This document shows, one piece after another, positions 10,121-19,323 of a stretch of DNA of 64,000 nt. The stretch spans positions 124,001 to 188,000 of the forward strand of contig NZ_JAMFLY010000001.1 of assembly GCF_023502235.1 (NCBI RefSeq), written 5' to 3'. The position numbers and the translations under genes were made by a program. The DNA comes from Flagellimonas myxillae (lineage in GTDB: Bacteria; Bacteroidota; Bacteroidia; Flavobacteriales; Flavobacteriaceae). Positions within the stretch are counted from its first letter, which is position 1, and each line of letters starts with the position of its first letter. The notes under the pieces are model-generated. The model was not told the origin of the DNA, did not search any database, and was given only the letters and a program-made list of their open reading frames with translations.

Positions 10121-10399
10121 ATGGCACGTTCATTAAAAAAAGGACCTTACGTTCATCACAGCTTGGAAAAGAAAGTACAGGCGAATATAGATTCAGGTAA
10201 GAAATCGGTTATCAAAACATGGTCCAGAGCCTCTATGATAACTCCAGATTTCGTAGGACAGACCATCGCGGTACACAACGGAAGACAATTTGTTCCTGTG
10301 TATGTAACCGAGAACATGGTGGGTCATAAACTTGGGGAATTTTCACCCACTAGATCCTTTAGGGGTCATGCGGGAGCTAAAAACAAAGGTAAAAAGTAA
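10121..10399 (+). CDS. rpsS: 30S ribosomal protein S19
   Basis: A 92-residue S19, a 30S head protein contacting the 50S subunit and S13. Conserved features are [31 protein letters not shown] and [18 protein letters not shown]. Length is standard. It sits 12 bases after rplB and 7 before rplV. Confidence 0.99.
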   Translation: MARSLKKGPYVHHSLEKKVQANIDSGKKSVIKTWSRASMITPDFVGQTIAVHNGRQFVPVYVTENMVGHKLGEFSPTRSFRGHAGAKNKGKK

Positions 10400-10406
10400 G
10401 TAAGCT

Positions 10407-10814
10407 ATGGGAGTTCGTAAAAGACAAATGGCCGAAAGGTTAAAAGAAGAGAAAAAGCAGCTTGCGATTGCCAAGTTGAACAACTGCCCTACCTCACCTA
10501 GAAAAATGCGCTTGGTCGCTGATTTGATTAGAGGAAAGCAAATAGAAATGGCTTTGGCCATTTTGAGGTTCAACCCAAAGGAGGCTTCAAGAAAATTGGA
10601 AAAACTATTGCTTTCGGCAATTGCCAACTGGGAGGCCAAGAACGAGGATGCAAGCATTGAGGATGCTGACCTTTATATCAAGGAAATCCGTGTGGATGGT
10701 GGAACTATGTTGAAGAGACTTCGTCCTGCCCCTCAAGGAAGAGCACACAGAATTAGAAAACGTTCCAATCATGTTACCATGATCTTGGAATCCAATAACA
10801 ACGTTCAAAGCTAG
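10407..10814 (+). CDS. rplV: 50S ribosomal protein L22
   Basis: A 135-residue L22, about 25 residues longer than the E. coli protein. It has a lysine-rich N-terminal extension ([18 protein letters not shown]) before the core [19 protein letters not shown]. The tunnel-lining hairpin [19 protein letters not shown] is intact. It shapes the exit tunnel next to L4. An internal ATG at 10425 would still keep most of the extension, so I keep the first start. Confidence 0.98.
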   Translation: MGVRKRQMAERLKEEKKQLAIAKLNNCPTSPRKMRLVADLIRGKQIEMALAILRFNPKEASRKLEKLLLSAIANWEAKNEDASIEDADLYIKEIRVDGGTMLKRLRPAPQGRAHRIRKRSNHVTMILESNNNVQS

Positions 10815-10822
10815 ATTTTAAT

Positions 10823-11539
10823 ATGGGACAGAAGACCAATCCGATAGGAAATCGTTTAGGAATCATCAGGGGATGGGAATCCAACTGGTATGGCGGTAAC
10901 GATTACGGCGATAAGCTGGCTGAGGATGATAAGATAAGAAAGTATATCCATGCGCGTTTGGCCAAGGCCAGTGTGTCAAGGGTAATTATTGAAAGAACCC
11001 TAAAATTGATCACCATTACCATTACCACGGCAAGACCTGGTATCATTATCGGTAAAGGTGGGCAAGAGGTAGATAAGCTTAAGGAAGAGCTTAAGAAGAT
11101 TACCAACAAAGAGGTTCAGATCAATATCCATGAAATCAAGAGACCTGAATTGGACGCCAATTTGGTTGCTGCGAGTGTTGCAAGACAGATCGAGAGCAGA
11201 ATTTCATACCGAAGAGCCATCAAAATGGCCATTGCAGCTGCAATCCGTATGAATGCCGAAGGGATTAAGATTCAGATTTCTGGACGTTTGAACGGTGCTG
11301 AAATGGCACGTTCAGAATCCTATAAGGAAGGACGAATTCCATTGTCAACTTTCCGTGCTGATGTCGATTATGCTTTGGTTGAAGCCCACACCACTTACGG
11401 AAGATTGGGAATCAAAGTTTGGATCATGAAAGGTGAGGTCTACGGAAAAAGAGAGCTTTCCCCATTGGTAGGATTGTCCAAGAGTCAAGGAAAAGGCGAC
11501 AAGCGTGATGGTAAAAAACCACAACGTCGTAGAAAGTAA
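10823..11539 (+). CDS. rpsC: 30S ribosomal protein S3
   Basis: A 238-residue S3, part of the mRNA entry channel and helicase. It begins [18 protein letters not shown] and carries the KH-domain motif [14 protein letters not shown], then the C-terminal domain with [12 protein letters not shown]. The basic tail [12 protein letters not shown] is typical of the phylum. It lies 8 bases after rplV. Confidence 0.99.
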   Translation: MGQKTNPIGNRLGIIRGWESNWYGGNDYGDKLAEDDKIRKYIHARLAKASVSRVIIERTLKLITITITTARPGIIIGKGGQEVDKLKEELKKITNKEVQINIHEIKRPELDANLVAASVARQIESRISYRRAIKMAIAAAIRMNAEGIKIQISGRLNGAEMARSESYKEGRIPLSTFRADVDYALVEAHTTYGRLGIKVWIMKGEVYGKRELSPLVGLSKSQGKGDKRDGKKPQRRRK

Positions 11540-11559
11540 TAAGATAAAGAAAAGGTAAG

Positions 11560-11979
11560 ATGTTACAGCCAAAAAGAACCAAATTTCGTAAAGCCCAGAA
11601 GGGACGTATGAAAGGAAATTCCCAGAGAGGGCACCAACTTTCCAATGGAATGTTCGGTATCAAATCCTTGGATTCCCATTTTATTACTTCCCGTCAGATT
11701 GAGGCTGCGCGTATTGCTGCGACAAGGTATATGAAAAGACAAGGTCAATTGTGGATCAAAATTTTCCCGGACAAGCCCATCACCAAAAAGCCTCTTGAGG
11801 TACGTATGGGTAAAGGTAAGGGTGCTCCAGAATATTGGGTGGCCGTTGTTAAGCCTGGAAGAATCATGTTTGAAGTTGCCGGTGTGCCTATGGATGTTGC
11901 CAAGGAAGCCTTGCGACTTGCAGCTCAAAAGTTGCCTGTGAAAACCAAGTTTATCGTAGCAAGGGATTATTCCGCTTAA
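11560..11979 (+). CDS. rplP: 50S ribosomal protein L16
   Basis: A 139-residue L16, which helps position tRNA in the A site. It begins [20 protein letters not shown] and includes [20 protein letters not shown], where the arginine hydroxylated in E. coli lies. Length is normal. It is 20 bases after rpsC. Confidence 0.99.
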   Translation: MLQPKRTKFRKAQKGRMKGNSQRGHQLSNGMFGIKSLDSHFITSRQIEAARIAATRYMKRQGQLWIKIFPDKPITKKPLEVRMGKGKGAPEYWVAVVKPGRIMFEVAGVPMDVAKEALRLAAQKLPVKTKFIVARDYSA

Positions 11980-11998
11980 TATTTAATTGGAAAGAAAG

Positions 11999-12190
11999 AT
12001 GAAACAATCAGAGATAAAAGAACTTTCAATTGAAGAGCTAAAAGAAAAGCTTGCTGACCTTAAAAAACAGCACGCAGATCTTAAGATGGCCCATGCCGTA
12101 ACTCCGTTGGAAAATCCTATGCAGATTAGAAAAACTAGAAGGACGGTAGCAAGACTTGCAACAGAATTAACTAAAAGGGAATTACAATAA
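11999..12190 (+). CDS. rpmC: 50S ribosomal protein L29
   Basis: A 63-residue L29, a tunnel-exit protein next to L23. The ATG at 11999 gives [20 protein letters not shown], the usual N-terminus. An in-frame TTG four codons earlier (11987) is less likely because the A-rich stretch before 11999 is the expected initiation region. The sequence is a two-helix hairpin, with the conserved [20 protein letters not shown]. Confidence 0.97.
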   Translation: MKQSEIKELSIEELKEKLADLKKQHADLKMAHAVTPLENPMQIRKTRRTVARLATELTKRELQ

Positions 12191-12203
12191 TCGGTTTTGC
12201 CTT

Positions 12204-12464
12204 ATGGAAGATAAAAGAAATTTAAGAAAAGAAAGAATAGGCGTTGTTACCAGCAACAAAATGGAGAAATCCATCGTAGTTTCTGAGGTAAAGCGAGTAA
12301 AGCACCCTATGTACGGTAAGTTCGTTTTGAAGACCAAGAAGTATGTGGCTCATGATGAAAAGAATGACTGCAACGAAGGTGATACCGTAAAAATTATGGA
12401 AACCCGACCATTGAGCAAGACGAAATGTTGGAGATTGGTTGAAATCCTTGAAAGAGCTAAATAA
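12204..12464 (+). CDS. rpsQ: 30S ribosomal protein S17
   Basis: An 86-residue S17, an OB-fold primary binder of 16S rRNA. Conserved segments are [24 protein letters not shown] and the C-terminal [15 protein letters not shown]. It is 13 bases after rpmC and 2 bases before rplN. Confidence 0.98.
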   Translation: MEDKRNLRKERIGVVTSNKMEKSIVVSEVKRVKHPMYGKFVLKTKKYVAHDEKNDCNEGDTVKIMETRPLSKTKCWRLVEILERAK

Positions 12465-12466
12465 TT

Positions 12467-12835
12467 ATGTTACAGCAAGAATCAAGATTAAAGGTTGCGG
12501 ACAACACTGGTGCAAAAGAAGTTTTGACCATCCGCGTTCTCGGAGGAACTAAGAGAAGATACGCTTCTTTGGGTGATAAGATTGTAGTAACCGTAAAGGA
12601 AGCTACCCCCAACGGAACTGTAAAAAAAGGTTCGGTTTCCACAGCTGTGGTGGTTAGAACAAAAAAGGAAGTAAGAAGACCTGATGGATCTTACATCCGT
12701 TTTGACGACAATGCCTGTGTGCTTTTGAACCCAACAGGTGAAATGCGCGGAACCAGGGTTTTTGGTCCAGTGGCCAGAGAACTTAGGGACAAGCAGTTCA
12801 TGAAGATTGTTTCATTGGCTCCGGAGGTGCTTTAA
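12467..12835 (+). CDS. rplN: 50S ribosomal protein L14
   Basis: A 122-residue L14 at the subunit interface. It starts [20 protein letters not shown], with [18 protein letters not shown] and [23 protein letters not shown] typical of the family. It begins 2 bases after rpsQ. Confidence 0.99.
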   Translation: MLQQESRLKVADNTGAKEVLTIRVLGGTKRRYASLGDKIVVTVKEATPNGTVKKGSVSTAVVVRTKKEVRRPDGSYIRFDDNACVLLNPTGEMRGTRVFGPVARELRDKQFMKIVSLAPEVL

Positions 12836-12851
12836 CAGAAATATTAGTAAG

Positions 12852-13163
12852 ATGAAATTGAAGATAAAAACAGGGGATACCGTAAGGGTCATTACAGGAG
12901 ACCACAAAGGCACCGAAGGAAAAGTGCTCCAGGTAGACCGTGAAAAGAACAAGGCCATCGTAGAGGGAGTCAATATGGTTTCCAAGCACGAAAAGCCAAG
13001 TGCCAAGAATCCTCAGGGAGGAATTGTGAAAAAGGAGGCCTCTATCCATATTTCCAACCTTTCGTTGATCGACCCAAAATCTGGGGAGACCACTCGAGTA
13101 GGTTACGAAGTAAGGGATGGTAAGAAAGAAAGGTTGGCCAAAAAATCCAATGAAGTAATCTAG
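12852..13163 (+). CDS. rplX: 50S ribosomal protein L24
   Basis: A 103-residue L24, an assembly initiator with a KOW domain ([20 protein letters not shown], residues 8-27). I start it at the ATG at 12852 ([11 protein letters not shown]), which follows an A-rich leader. An in-frame ATG at 12807 inside rplN would add 15 unrelated residues. Two bases separate it from rplE. Confidence 0.98.
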   Translation: MKLKIKTGDTVRVITGDHKGTEGKVLQVDREKNKAIVEGVNMVSKHEKPSAKNPQGGIVKKEASIHISNLSLIDPKSGETTRVGYEVRDGKKERLAKKSNEVI

Positions 13164-13165
13164 TT

Positions 13166-13717
13166 ATGAGCTACATTCCAAGATTAAAGCAAGAATATAG
13201 GGAGCGTGTAATCAAAGCGCTTTCCGAGGAATTTGGGTACAAGAACGTAATGCAGGTTCCCAAACTGGAAAAGATTGTTGTTAGCCGTGGTGTTGGTGCC
13301 GCAGTTTCGGACAAGAAGCTGATCGACCATGCCGTTGAGGAGTTGACCAACATTACTGGTCAGAAAGCGGTAGCTACAATCTCCAAAAAGGACGTTGCTT
13401 CCTTTAAATTGAGAAAAGGAATGCCCATCGGTGCCAAAGTTACCTTGAGAGGGGAGCGCATGTATGAGTTTTTGGACCGATTGATTACTTCTGCCCTACC
13501 AAGGGTACGTGATTTTCAGGGTGTAAAAGCAACCGGATTTGACGGAAGGGGAAATTACAGCTTAGGGGTGACCGAGCAAATCATTTTCCCGGAGATCAAC
13601 ATCGACAAGATCAACAGGATCAACGGAATGGACATCACTTTCGTTACTTCTGCTGAAACAGATAAAGAAGCAAAATCATTGTTAACCGAATTGGGAGTAC
13701 CCTTTAAAAAGAACTAG
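13166..13717 (+). CDS. rplE: 50S ribosomal protein L5
   Basis: A 183-residue L5, which binds 5S rRNA and contacts P-site tRNA. Motifs include [33 protein letters not shown] and [20 protein letters not shown]. It is full length and lies one base before rpsN. Confidence 0.99.
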   Translation: MSYIPRLKQEYRERVIKALSEEFGYKNVMQVPKLEKIVVSRGVGAAVSDKKLIDHAVEELTNITGQKAVATISKKDVASFKLRKGMPIGAKVTLRGERMYEFLDRLITSALPRVRDFQGVKATGFDGRGNYSLGVTEQIIFPEINIDKINRINGMDITFVTSAETDKEAKSLLTELGVPFKKN

Positions 13718-13718
13718 T

Positions 13719-13988
13719 ATGGCTAAGGAATCAATGAAAGCCCGTGAGAGAAAAAGGGCAAAGATGGTTGCAAAGTATGCAGAAAAAAGAAAAGCTTTGA
13801 AAGAAGCCGGTGATTACGAGGCTTTGCAAAAGCTTCCTAAGAACGCTTCTCCGGTTCGCATGCGTAATCGCTGCAAATTGACCGGTAGACCAAGAGGATA
13901 TATGAGAACATTTGGTATTTCCAGGGTTACATTCAGGGAAATGGCCAATCAGGGCTTGATTCCAGGAGTTAAAAAGGCAAGTTGGTAA
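13719..13988 (+). CDS. rpsN: 30S ribosomal protein S14, zinc-free type
   Basis: An 89-residue S14. The C-terminal core [21 protein letters not shown] and [18 protein letters not shown] is complete. Only one cysteine is present, so the four-cysteine zinc ribbon of short S14 forms is absent; this is the longer zinc-independent (C-minus) class. It is one base after rplE and 17 before rpsH. Confidence 0.98.
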   Translation: MAKESMKARERKRAKMVAKYAEKRKALKEAGDYEALQKLPKNASPVRMRNRCKLTGRPRGYMRTFGISRVTFREMANQGLIPGVKKASW

Positions 13989-14005
13989 ACAGATAAAGAA
14001 GAGAA

Positions 14006-14404
14006 ATGCTTACAGATCCAATTTCAGATTATTTGACCAGAATTAGAAATGCCAGCAGGGCAGGTCATAGGGTAGTGGATATTCCTGCTTCCAATCTTAA
14101 AAGACAGATGACCAAAATTTTGTTTGATCAAGGATATATCCTGAGCTACAAATTTGAGGAAAACGATACCCAAGGAAATATTAAAATAGCCTTGAAGTAC
14201 GATAAGTTTACCAAGGAGCCGGTTATCAAAAAATTACAAAGGGTGAGCAAGCCTGGACTTCGTAAGTACGCAGGTTCAGAAGAGCTTCCAAGAGTTCTTA
14301 ACGGTTTGGGGATCGCTATTGTCTCTACCTCCCATGGGGTAATGACCAGCAAACAGGCCAAACAAGAAAACGTAGGTGGCGAAGTATTGTGCTACGTTTA
14401 TTAA
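14006..14404 (+). CDS. rpsH: 30S ribosomal protein S8
   Basis: A 132-residue S8, a primary 16S binder that represses the spc operon in E. coli. It begins MLTDPISDYLTRIRNASRAG and ends with the conserved STSHGVMTSKQAKQENVGGE followed by VLCYVY. No S8-like target structure was evident upstream. Confidence 0.99.
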   Translation: MLTDPISDYLTRIRNASRAGHRVVDIPASNLKRQMTKILFDQGYILSYKFEENDTQGNIKIALKYDKFTKEPVIKKLQRVSKPGLRKYAGSEELPRVLNGLGIAIVSTSHGVMTSKQAKQENVGGEVLCYVY

Positions 14405-14423
14405 TTGAGAAAAGAAAAGAAAA

Positions 14424-14966
14424 ATGTCTAGAATAGGTAACAATCCAATTACGATTCCAGAGGGTGTCACTGTAGAAGTGAACGAGAATGTAGTTACCGT
14501 AAAGGGTAAATTGGGAGAACTATCCCAAGAATTTTCTGGAGTGGAGATCAAGGTGGAAGATGGAAGCGTTCAGCTTTCCCGTTCTTCCGAATCCAAAGAG
14601 CTTAAAGCGAAGCACGGACTTTACCGCGCCCTTATCGCTAACATGACAGAAGGAGTTTCCAAGGGATGGACCAAGGAATTGGAATTGGTAGGTGTAGGTT
14701 ATAGAGCAAGCAACCAAGGACAAAAATTGGATTTGGCTTTAGGTTTCTCACACAATATTGTGTTGGATATTGCTCCCGAGGTTAAAATCGAGACGATTTC
14801 CGAAAAAGGAAAGAACCCTATCGTAAAGTTGACTTCACACGACAAACAATTGGTAGGCCAAGTAGCTGCCAAGATCCGTGGCTTCCGTAAGCCAGAGCCT
14901 TACAAAGGAAAAGGTGTCAAGTTTGTTGGTGAACAATTAAGAAGAAAAGCAGGTAAATCAGCATAA
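14424..14966 (+). CDS. rplF: 50S ribosomal protein L6
   Basis: A 180-residue L6 built of two homologous domains, near the factor-binding centre. The motifs [37 protein letters not shown] and the C-terminal [13 protein letters not shown] are diagnostic. It is 19 bases after rpsH. Confidence 0.99.
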   Translation: MSRIGNNPITIPEGVTVEVNENVVTVKGKLGELSQEFSGVEIKVEDGSVQLSRSSESKELKAKHGLYRALIANMTEGVSKGWTKELELVGVGYRASNQGQKLDLALGFSHNIVLDIAPEVKIETISEKGKNPIVKLTSHDKQLVGQVAAKIRGFRKPEPYKGKGVKFVGEQLRRKAGKSA

Positions 14967-14977
14967 TAAGTAAGACT

Positions 14978-15331
14978 ATGGGATTATCCAAGACTGAAAG
15001 AAGATTACGCATCAGAAGAAGAATTAGAAAAATTTCTTCTGGTACTGAAGCAAGACCAAGACTCTCTGTATTCCGAAGCAATAAAGAGATATATGCTCAA
15101 TTGATTGACGATAACAAGGGTGTTACTTTGGCTGCTGCCTCTTCAAGAGATAAAGATATCGAAGCCAAGGGAAACAAAACTGAAGTGGCGGCCTTGGTAG
15201 GAAAAGCCATTGCTGAAAAAGCAAAAAAGCTAGGTGTTGAAGCCGTAGCTTTTGATAGAGGTGGAAACCTATATCATGGAAGAGTTAAATCATTGGCAGA
15301 AGGAGCTAGGGAAGCAGGACTTAAATTCTAA
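14978..15331 (+). CDS. rplR: 50S ribosomal protein L18
   Basis: A 117-residue L18, a 5S rRNA binder. It has [20 protein letters not shown] near the start, then [18 protein letters not shown], and the C-terminal [19 protein letters not shown]. Length is exactly that of E. coli L18. It is 11 bases after rplF. Confidence 0.99.
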   Translation: MGLSKTERRLRIRRRIRKISSGTEARPRLSVFRSNKEIYAQLIDDNKGVTLAAASSRDKDIEAKGNKTEVAALVGKAIAEKAKKLGVEAVAFDRGGNLYHGRVKSLAEGAREAGLKF

Positions 15332-15337
15332 TAAACT

Positions 15338-15862
15338 ATGTACCAGAAATACAAAAACGTAGAAATAGTTAAGCCAGGTGGACTGGAGTTGAAGGATCGT
15401 TTGGTTGGAGTCCAAAGGGTTACCAAAGTTACCAAAGGTGGTAGAGCATTCGGTTTTTCGGCAATTGTTGTTGTTGGTGATGAGAATGGAGTTGTTGGAC
15501 ATGGTTTGGGTAAATCCAAGGAAGTTGCCACGGCAATCGCCAAGGCCATCGAGGATGCCAAAAAGAATTTGGTAAGGATTCCATTGAACAGCGGAACACT
15601 ACCACATGAGCAAAAAGGGAAATACGGTGGTGCAAGGGTTTACATCCAGCCAGCATCCCATGGTACCGGGGTTATTGCCGGTGGTGCCGTAAGGGCCGTA
15701 TTGGAAGCAGTTGGGGTACACGACGTATTGTCAAAGTCCCAAGGTTCTTCCAACCCGCACAACGTGGTAAAGGCAACTTTTGATGCGCTTTTGCAACTAA
15801 GGGGAGCCCATACCGTTGCGAAGCAAAGAGGAATTTCCTTGGAAAAAGTCTTTAAGGGATAA
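15338..15862 (+). CDS. rpsE: 30S ribosomal protein S5
   Basis: A 174-residue S5, important for decoding fidelity. It has the double-stranded RNA-binding-like segment [20 protein letters not shown] and the spectinomycin-loop region [20 protein letters not shown]. It opens [21 protein letters not shown] repeat-like linker follows before rpmD. Confidence 0.99.
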   Translation: MYQKYKNVEIVKPGGLELKDRLVGVQRVTKVTKGGRAFGFSAIVVVGDENGVVGHGLGKSKEVATAIAKAIEDAKKNLVRIPLNSGTLPHEQKGKYGGARVYIQPASHGTGVIAGGAVRAVLEAVGVHDVLSKSQGSSNPHNVVKATFDALLQLRGAHTVAKQRGISLEKVFKG

Positions 15863-15917
15863 ACCAAGTTGACGGTAAGCAGTAAAGCTGAAGAACTGAC
15901 AACTGAAAACTAAGAAA
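15863..15917 (+). repeat. Degenerate short-repeat linker between rpsE and rpmD
   Basis: The spacer before rpmD contains near-repeats such as GAAGAACTGACAACTGAAAACT, with 'AACTGA' units about 7-8 bases apart. No stem is evident. It belongs to the same class as the linkers before infA, rpsK and folD. Confidence 0.5.
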
Positions 15918-16097
15918 ATGTCAAAGATTAAAGTTAAACAAGTAAAGAGCGCCATCAAAAGGACCCAGACCCAAAAGAGAACTTTGGAGGCCCTTGGTTT
16001 GCGTAAGATAGGTCATGTGGTGGAGCACGATGCAACACCGAATATCCTTGGAATGATCAATAAAGTAAAACACTTGGTTTCCACAGAGGAAGCTTAA
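15918..16097 (+). CDS. rpmD: 50S ribosomal protein L30
   Basis: A 59-residue L30 from the ATG at 15918 to TAA at 16095-16097. It reads MSKIKVKQVKSAIKRTQTQK and continues with RTLEALGLRKIGHVVEHDAT and PNILGMINKVKHLV, the full family pattern. It lies in the standard place between rpsE and rplO and is 11 bases before rplO. Confidence 0.97.
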   Translation: MSKIKVKQVKSAIKRTQTQKRTLEALGLRKIGHVVEHDATPNILGMINKVKHLVSTEEA

Positions 16098-16108
16098 ATA
16101 TAAGGCAC

Positions 16109-16561
16109 ATGGAGTTACATAATCTTAAACCAGCAGGAGGTGCTGTACATAAAGAAGGAAAACGTGTAGGTAGAGGAGAAGGTTCCGGTAAAGGAGGTAC
16201 TTCTACCCGTGGACATAAAGGTGCCAAGTCCAGGTCTGGATATTCCAAAAAGATTGGTTTTGAAGGTGGACAAATGCCTTTGCAAAGACGTGTTCCCAAA
16301 TTTGGATTTAAGAACATCAACAGAAAGGAATACCAAGGAGTTGGTTTGGACAAGCTTCAAGAATTGGTGGACAAGGGAATCGTGAAAAAAGAGGTGACCT
16401 TGAAAACTTTGGTTGAAAACAGATTGGCACACAAAAACGATTTGGTAAAGATTTTGGGGAATGGTGAGCTTAAGGCATCCCTAAAAGTATCTGTACATAA
16501 ATTTACTGCTTCTGCAAAAGCAGCTATCGAGGCCGCAGGAGGTGAAGCAATAAGTTTATAA
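16109..16561 (+). CDS. rplO: 50S ribosomal protein L15
   Basis: A 150-residue L15, a late-assembly hub protein. The glycine-rich N-terminus (KRVGRGEGSGKGGTSTRGHK) and GFEGGQMPLQRRVPKFGF are diagnostic. It lies 13 bases before secY, the conserved spc-operon arrangement. Confidence 0.99.
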   Translation: MELHNLKPAGGAVHKEGKRVGRGEGSGKGGTSTRGHKGAKSRSGYSKKIGFEGGQMPLQRRVPKFGFKNINRKEYQGVGLDKLQELVDKGIVKKEVTLKTLVENRLAHKNDLVKILGNGELKASLKVSVHKFTASAKAAIEAAGGEAISL

Positions 16562-16574
16562 GGAATAAGAAGGC

Positions 16575-17918
16575 ATGAAGAAATTTATAGAGACCATATC
16601 AAACATTTGGAAGATTGAAGAGCTAAGGCAACGTATTATTGTTACCCTTGGCTTATTGTTGGTGTACCGTTTTGGTGCACAAGTCGTTCTTCCCGGTATT
16701 GATACTTCCCAATTGGCACAATTGAACGATGCCACAGGAGAGGGAATTCTTGGATTGCTTAATGCCTTTACAGGAGGTGCATTTGCGAATGCATCCGTTT
16801 TTGCATTGGGGATCATGCCCTATATCTCTGCTTCCATTGTGGTGCAGTTGATGGGTATTGCCATTCCGTATCTGCAAAAATTGCAGAAAGAGGGTGAAAG
16901 TGGTAGAAAGACCATCAACCAGATAACCCGTTGGTTGACCATCGCCATCTGTATCGTTCAGGCGCCTGCCTATTTGTTTGGTTTGGGTGCTTTGGGTGTT
17001 CCAGATACCGCTTTTGTATTGGGTAAAGGTCTTGATTTTATTATCCCTGCAGTAATCATCTTGGTAACCGGTTGTGTGTTCGCCATGTGGTTGGGTGAGA
17101 AGATTACCGATAAAGGTATAGGTAACGGTATTTCCCTTTTGATCATGATCGGGATCATTGCCACAATGCCACAGTCCTTTGTTCAGGAGTTTATTTCAAG
17201 AACTGCCAACAACACCGGGGGAATCATGTTCATGTTGATTGAGGTGATCATTTGGTTCTTGGTAATCTTGGCCAGTGTATTGTTGGTGATGGCAGTACGT
17301 CAGATTCCTGTACAATATGCAAGAAGAACGGCTTCTGGAGGTTACGAGAAAAACATCATGGGATCAAGACAGTACATCCCTTTGAAGTTGAACGCCTCTG
17401 GGGTAATGCCAATCATCTTTGCCCAGGCAATTATGTTTGCGCCTAGTTTATTGGGTAGAACATTTAACGACACCGCTGTGGGTCAGTGGATGGAAGTCCA
17501 GTTTGCCGATATTTTCGGATTGGCCTACAACATCCTGTTCGCAGTGTTGATTATCATATTCACCTACTTCTATACGGCCATTACCGTTCCAACGAACAAA
17601 ATGGCGGACGATTTAAAAAGAAGTGGAGGCTTTATACCGGGTATTAGACCTGGAAAGGAAACAGGGGATTTCTTGGACAAGATTATGTCCTTGATCACCT
17701 TGCCAGGTTCTGTTTTCTTGGCCTTGTTGGCAGTGTTGCCAGCGGTTGTGGTCAAGTTGATGGACGTACAGGCAGGATGGGCCCTATTCTATGGTGGAAC
17801 ATCGCTATTGATTATGGTAGGTGTGGCCATCGATACGGTACAGCAGGTAAATTCATATTTGTTGAACAGGCATTATGACGGTTTGATGAAAACCGGTAAG
17901 AACAGAAAAGTAGCTTAA
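16575..17918 (+). CDS. secY: Protein translocase subunit SecY
   Basis: A 447-residue, ten-helix membrane protein forming the Sec channel. The N-terminal IWKIEELRQRIIVTLGLLLV, the plug-region segment GGAFANASVFALGIMPYISA, and the cytoplasmic loop VQYARRTASGGYEKNIMGSR are conserved. The C-terminus ends HYDGLMKTGKNRKVA. No adk or map gene follows; a 64-base linker leads directly to infA. Confidence 0.99.
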   Translation: MKKFIETISNIWKIEELRQRIIVTLGLLLVYRFGAQVVLPGIDTSQLAQLNDATGEGILGLLNAFTGGAFANASVFALGIMPYISASIVVQLMGIAIPYLQKLQKEGESGRKTINQITRWLTIAICIVQAPAYLFGLGALGVPDTAFVLGKGLDFIIPAVIILVTGCVFAMWLGEKITDKGIGNGISLLIMIGIIATMPQSFVQEFISRTANNTGGIMFMLIEVIIWFLVILASVLLVMAVRQIPVQYARRTASGGYEKNIMGSRQYIPLKLNASGVMPIIFAQAIMFAPSLLGRTFNDTAVGQWMEVQFADIFGLAYNILFAVLIIIFTYFYTAITVPTNKMADDLKRSGGFIPGIRPGKETGDFLDKIMSLITLPGSVFLALLAVLPAVVVKLMDVQAGWALFYGGTSLLIMVGVAIDTVQQVNSYLLNRHYDGLMKTGKNRKVA

Positions 17919-17982
17919 TTAGAAGATAGACTATAGTTGGATAGGGAACTAGCGACTAAGGACTAATAACTAATAACTAAAT
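17919..17982 (+). repeat. Degenerate tandem-repeat linker between secY and infA
   Basis: The last 30 bases before infA read as near-tandem units of 'gACTAAtAa' (GACTAAGGACTAATAACTAA and another TAACTAA). The first half is of the same style (AGACTATAG). It is not palindromic and has no coding capacity. Confidence 0.55.
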
Positions 17983-18198
17983 ATGGCAAAGCAGCCAGCA
18001 ATAGAACAAGACGGAACAATAATAGAGGCATTGTCAAATGCTATGTTCCGAGTAGAATTGGAGAATGGGCACGTTGTTACAGCTCACATCTCTGGGAAGA
18101 TGCGTATGCACTATATCAAATTGCTTCCTGGAGACAAAGTGAAACTGGAAATGAGCCCGTACGATTTAACAAAAGCAAGAATTACTTACAGATACTAA
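17983..18198 (+). CDS. infA: Translation initiation factor IF-1
   Basis: A 71-residue OB-fold protein that occupies the A site during initiation. It has [40 protein letters not shown] and the terminal [12 protein letters not shown]. It is 4 bases ahead of rpmJ and marks the start of the alpha-operon part. Confidence 0.99.
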   Translation: MAKQPAIEQDGTIIEALSNAMFRVELENGHVVTAHISGKMRMHYIKLLPGDKVKLEMSPYDLTKARITYRY

Positions 18199-18202
18199 AG
18201 CG

Positions 18203-18319
18203 ATGAAAGTAAGAGCATCAATAAAAAAGCGTAGCGCCGAATGCAAGATTGTTCGCAGAAAAGGCAGATTGTACGTGATCAACAAAAAGAATCCTAGATT
18301 TAAACAAAGACAAGGGTAA
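18203..18319 (+). CDS. rpmJ: 50S ribosomal protein L36, zinc ligands lost
   Basis: A 38-residue L36 from the ATG at 18203 to TAA at 18317-18319. It aligns without gaps to E. coli L36. Of the zinc ligands C11, C14, C27 and H33, only C14 remains (the others are S, N and F). It is therefore a zinc-independent form. It lies between infA and rpsM as in most bacteria, 2 bases before rpsM. Confidence 0.96.
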   Translation: MKVRASIKKRSAECKIVRRKGRLYVINKKNPRFKQRQG

Positions 18320-18321
18320 TT

Positions 18322-18696
18322 ATGGCAAGAATTGCAGGGGTAGATATACCCAAACAAAAACGCGGAGTAATTTCATTGACCTACATCTACGGAATTGGTA
18401 AAAGTAGGGCACAAGAAATCTTGGCTAAAGCCCAAGTAAGTGAAGATACCAAGGTTTCCGACTGGAACGATGATGAGATTGGAAAAATCCGTGAGGCGGT
18501 TTCCGCTTTCACCATCGAAGGAGAACTTCGTTCCGAAACGCAATTGAACATCAAGCGTTTGATGGACATCGGTTGTTACCGTGGAATTCGACACAGAGCA
18601 GGATTGCCACTACGTGGTCAACGTACCAAGAACAACTCTAGGACAAGAAAAGGAAAAAGAAAAACAGTTGCCAACAAGAAAAAAGCAACTAAATAA
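18322..18696 (+). CDS. rpsM: 30S ribosomal protein S13
   Basis: A 124-residue S13, which bridges the 30S head to the 50S subunit. It begins [20 protein letters not shown] and carries the conserved [20 protein letters not shown] and [20 protein letters not shown] 137-base spacer follows. Confidence 0.99.
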   Translation: MARIAGVDIPKQKRGVISLTYIYGIGKSRAQEILAKAQVSEDTKVSDWNDDEIGKIREAVSAFTIEGELRSETQLNIKRLMDIGCYRGIRHRAGLPLRGQRTKNNSRTRKGKRKTVANKKKATK

Positions 18697-18833
18697 TAAT
18701 TAGAAAGCAGTCATTAGTCTTTAGAAGTTAGAAGAATCTGTTTGAAATGTAAAAGTCTAGGATTCCAATAACTAAGATCTAACACCGCGTGCCGCTGAAG
18801 CTTTGGCGGAAGCGCAGCTAAACACTAAAAAAT
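18697..18833 (+). repeat. rpsM-rpsK spacer: repeat linker with GC-rich palindrome
   Basis: The first 85 bases are low-complexity repeats of the 'TTAGAAGTTAGAAG' type. A GC-rich island follows: CCGC (18792-18795) pairs with GCGG (18806-18809) around a 10-base loop, and outer GCG (18787-18789) pairs with CGC (18813-18815). Its composition stands out from the AT-rich spacer, which suggests a small REP-like insert. No other copy is seen in this window. Confidence 0.45.
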
Positions 18834-19226
18834 ATGGCAAAAGCAAGTACCAAAACCACTAAGAAGCGCAAAGTGGTAATCGAATCCACAGGGGAGGCGC
18901 ACATTGTAGCTTCATTCAATAACATCATTATTTCCTTGACCAACAAAAAAGGAGATGTAATCTCTTGGTCTTCTGCAGGAAAAATGGGATTCAGGGGTTC
19001 TAAAAAGAACACTCCCTACGCTGCCCAGGTAGCCGCAGAAGATTGTGCCAAGGTTGCGCACGAAGCTGGTCTAAGAAAAGTAAAGGTTTATGTAAAGGGA
19101 CCTGGAAACGGAAGGGAATCTGCAATTCGTTCCATTCACAATTCAGGAATCGAGGTTACAGAGATCATCGATGTTACCCCATTACCGCATAACGGTTGTA
19201 GACCTCCAAAAAGAAGAAGAGTTTAA
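18834..19226 (+). CDS. rpsK: 30S ribosomal protein S11
   Basis: A 130-residue S11 of the 30S platform. Conserved are [39 protein letters not shown] and the C-terminal [15 protein letters not shown]. It is full length. A structured spacer separates it from rpsD. Confidence 0.99.
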   Translation: MAKASTKTTKKRKVVIESTGEAHIVASFNNIIISLTNKKGDVISWSSAGKMGFRGSKKNTPYAAQVAAEDCAKVAHEAGLRKVKVYVKGPGNGRESAIRSIHNSGIEVTEIIDVTPLPHNGCRPPKRRRV

Positions 19227-19257
19227 TTAATCATAATCGGCCCGTTAGGGTCTTCAC

Positions 19258-19310
19258 GAAAGTGCATGGAGATTATCGAAGGATAAGCCTTAATTCATAA
19301 TCGCACTTTC
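19258..19310 (+). promoter_or_regulatory. Three-part stem-loop before rpsD (candidate S4 autoregulatory leader)
   Basis: GAAAGTGC (19258-19265) pairs with GCACTTTC (19303-19310), GATTAT (19271-19276) with ATAATC (19297-19302), and AAGG (19279-19282) with CCTT (19288-19291) around ATAAG. In all, 18 bp form one nested stem with a 5-base bulge (ATGGA) on the 5' side and an internal loop. It ends 13 bases before the rpsD ATG. S4 is the known repressor of the alpha operon in other bacteria, and candidate S4 leaders have been proposed for Bacteroidia. That this one binds S4 is inferred. Confidence 0.65.
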
Positions 19311-19323
19311 AAAAAATTAGAAG

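Noticed and set aside
11987..12852. Upstream in-frame starts for rpmC (TTG 11987) and rplX (ATG 12807)
   Set aside because: They add residues not found in the families; the later ATGs follow A-rich leaders and give standard N-termini.
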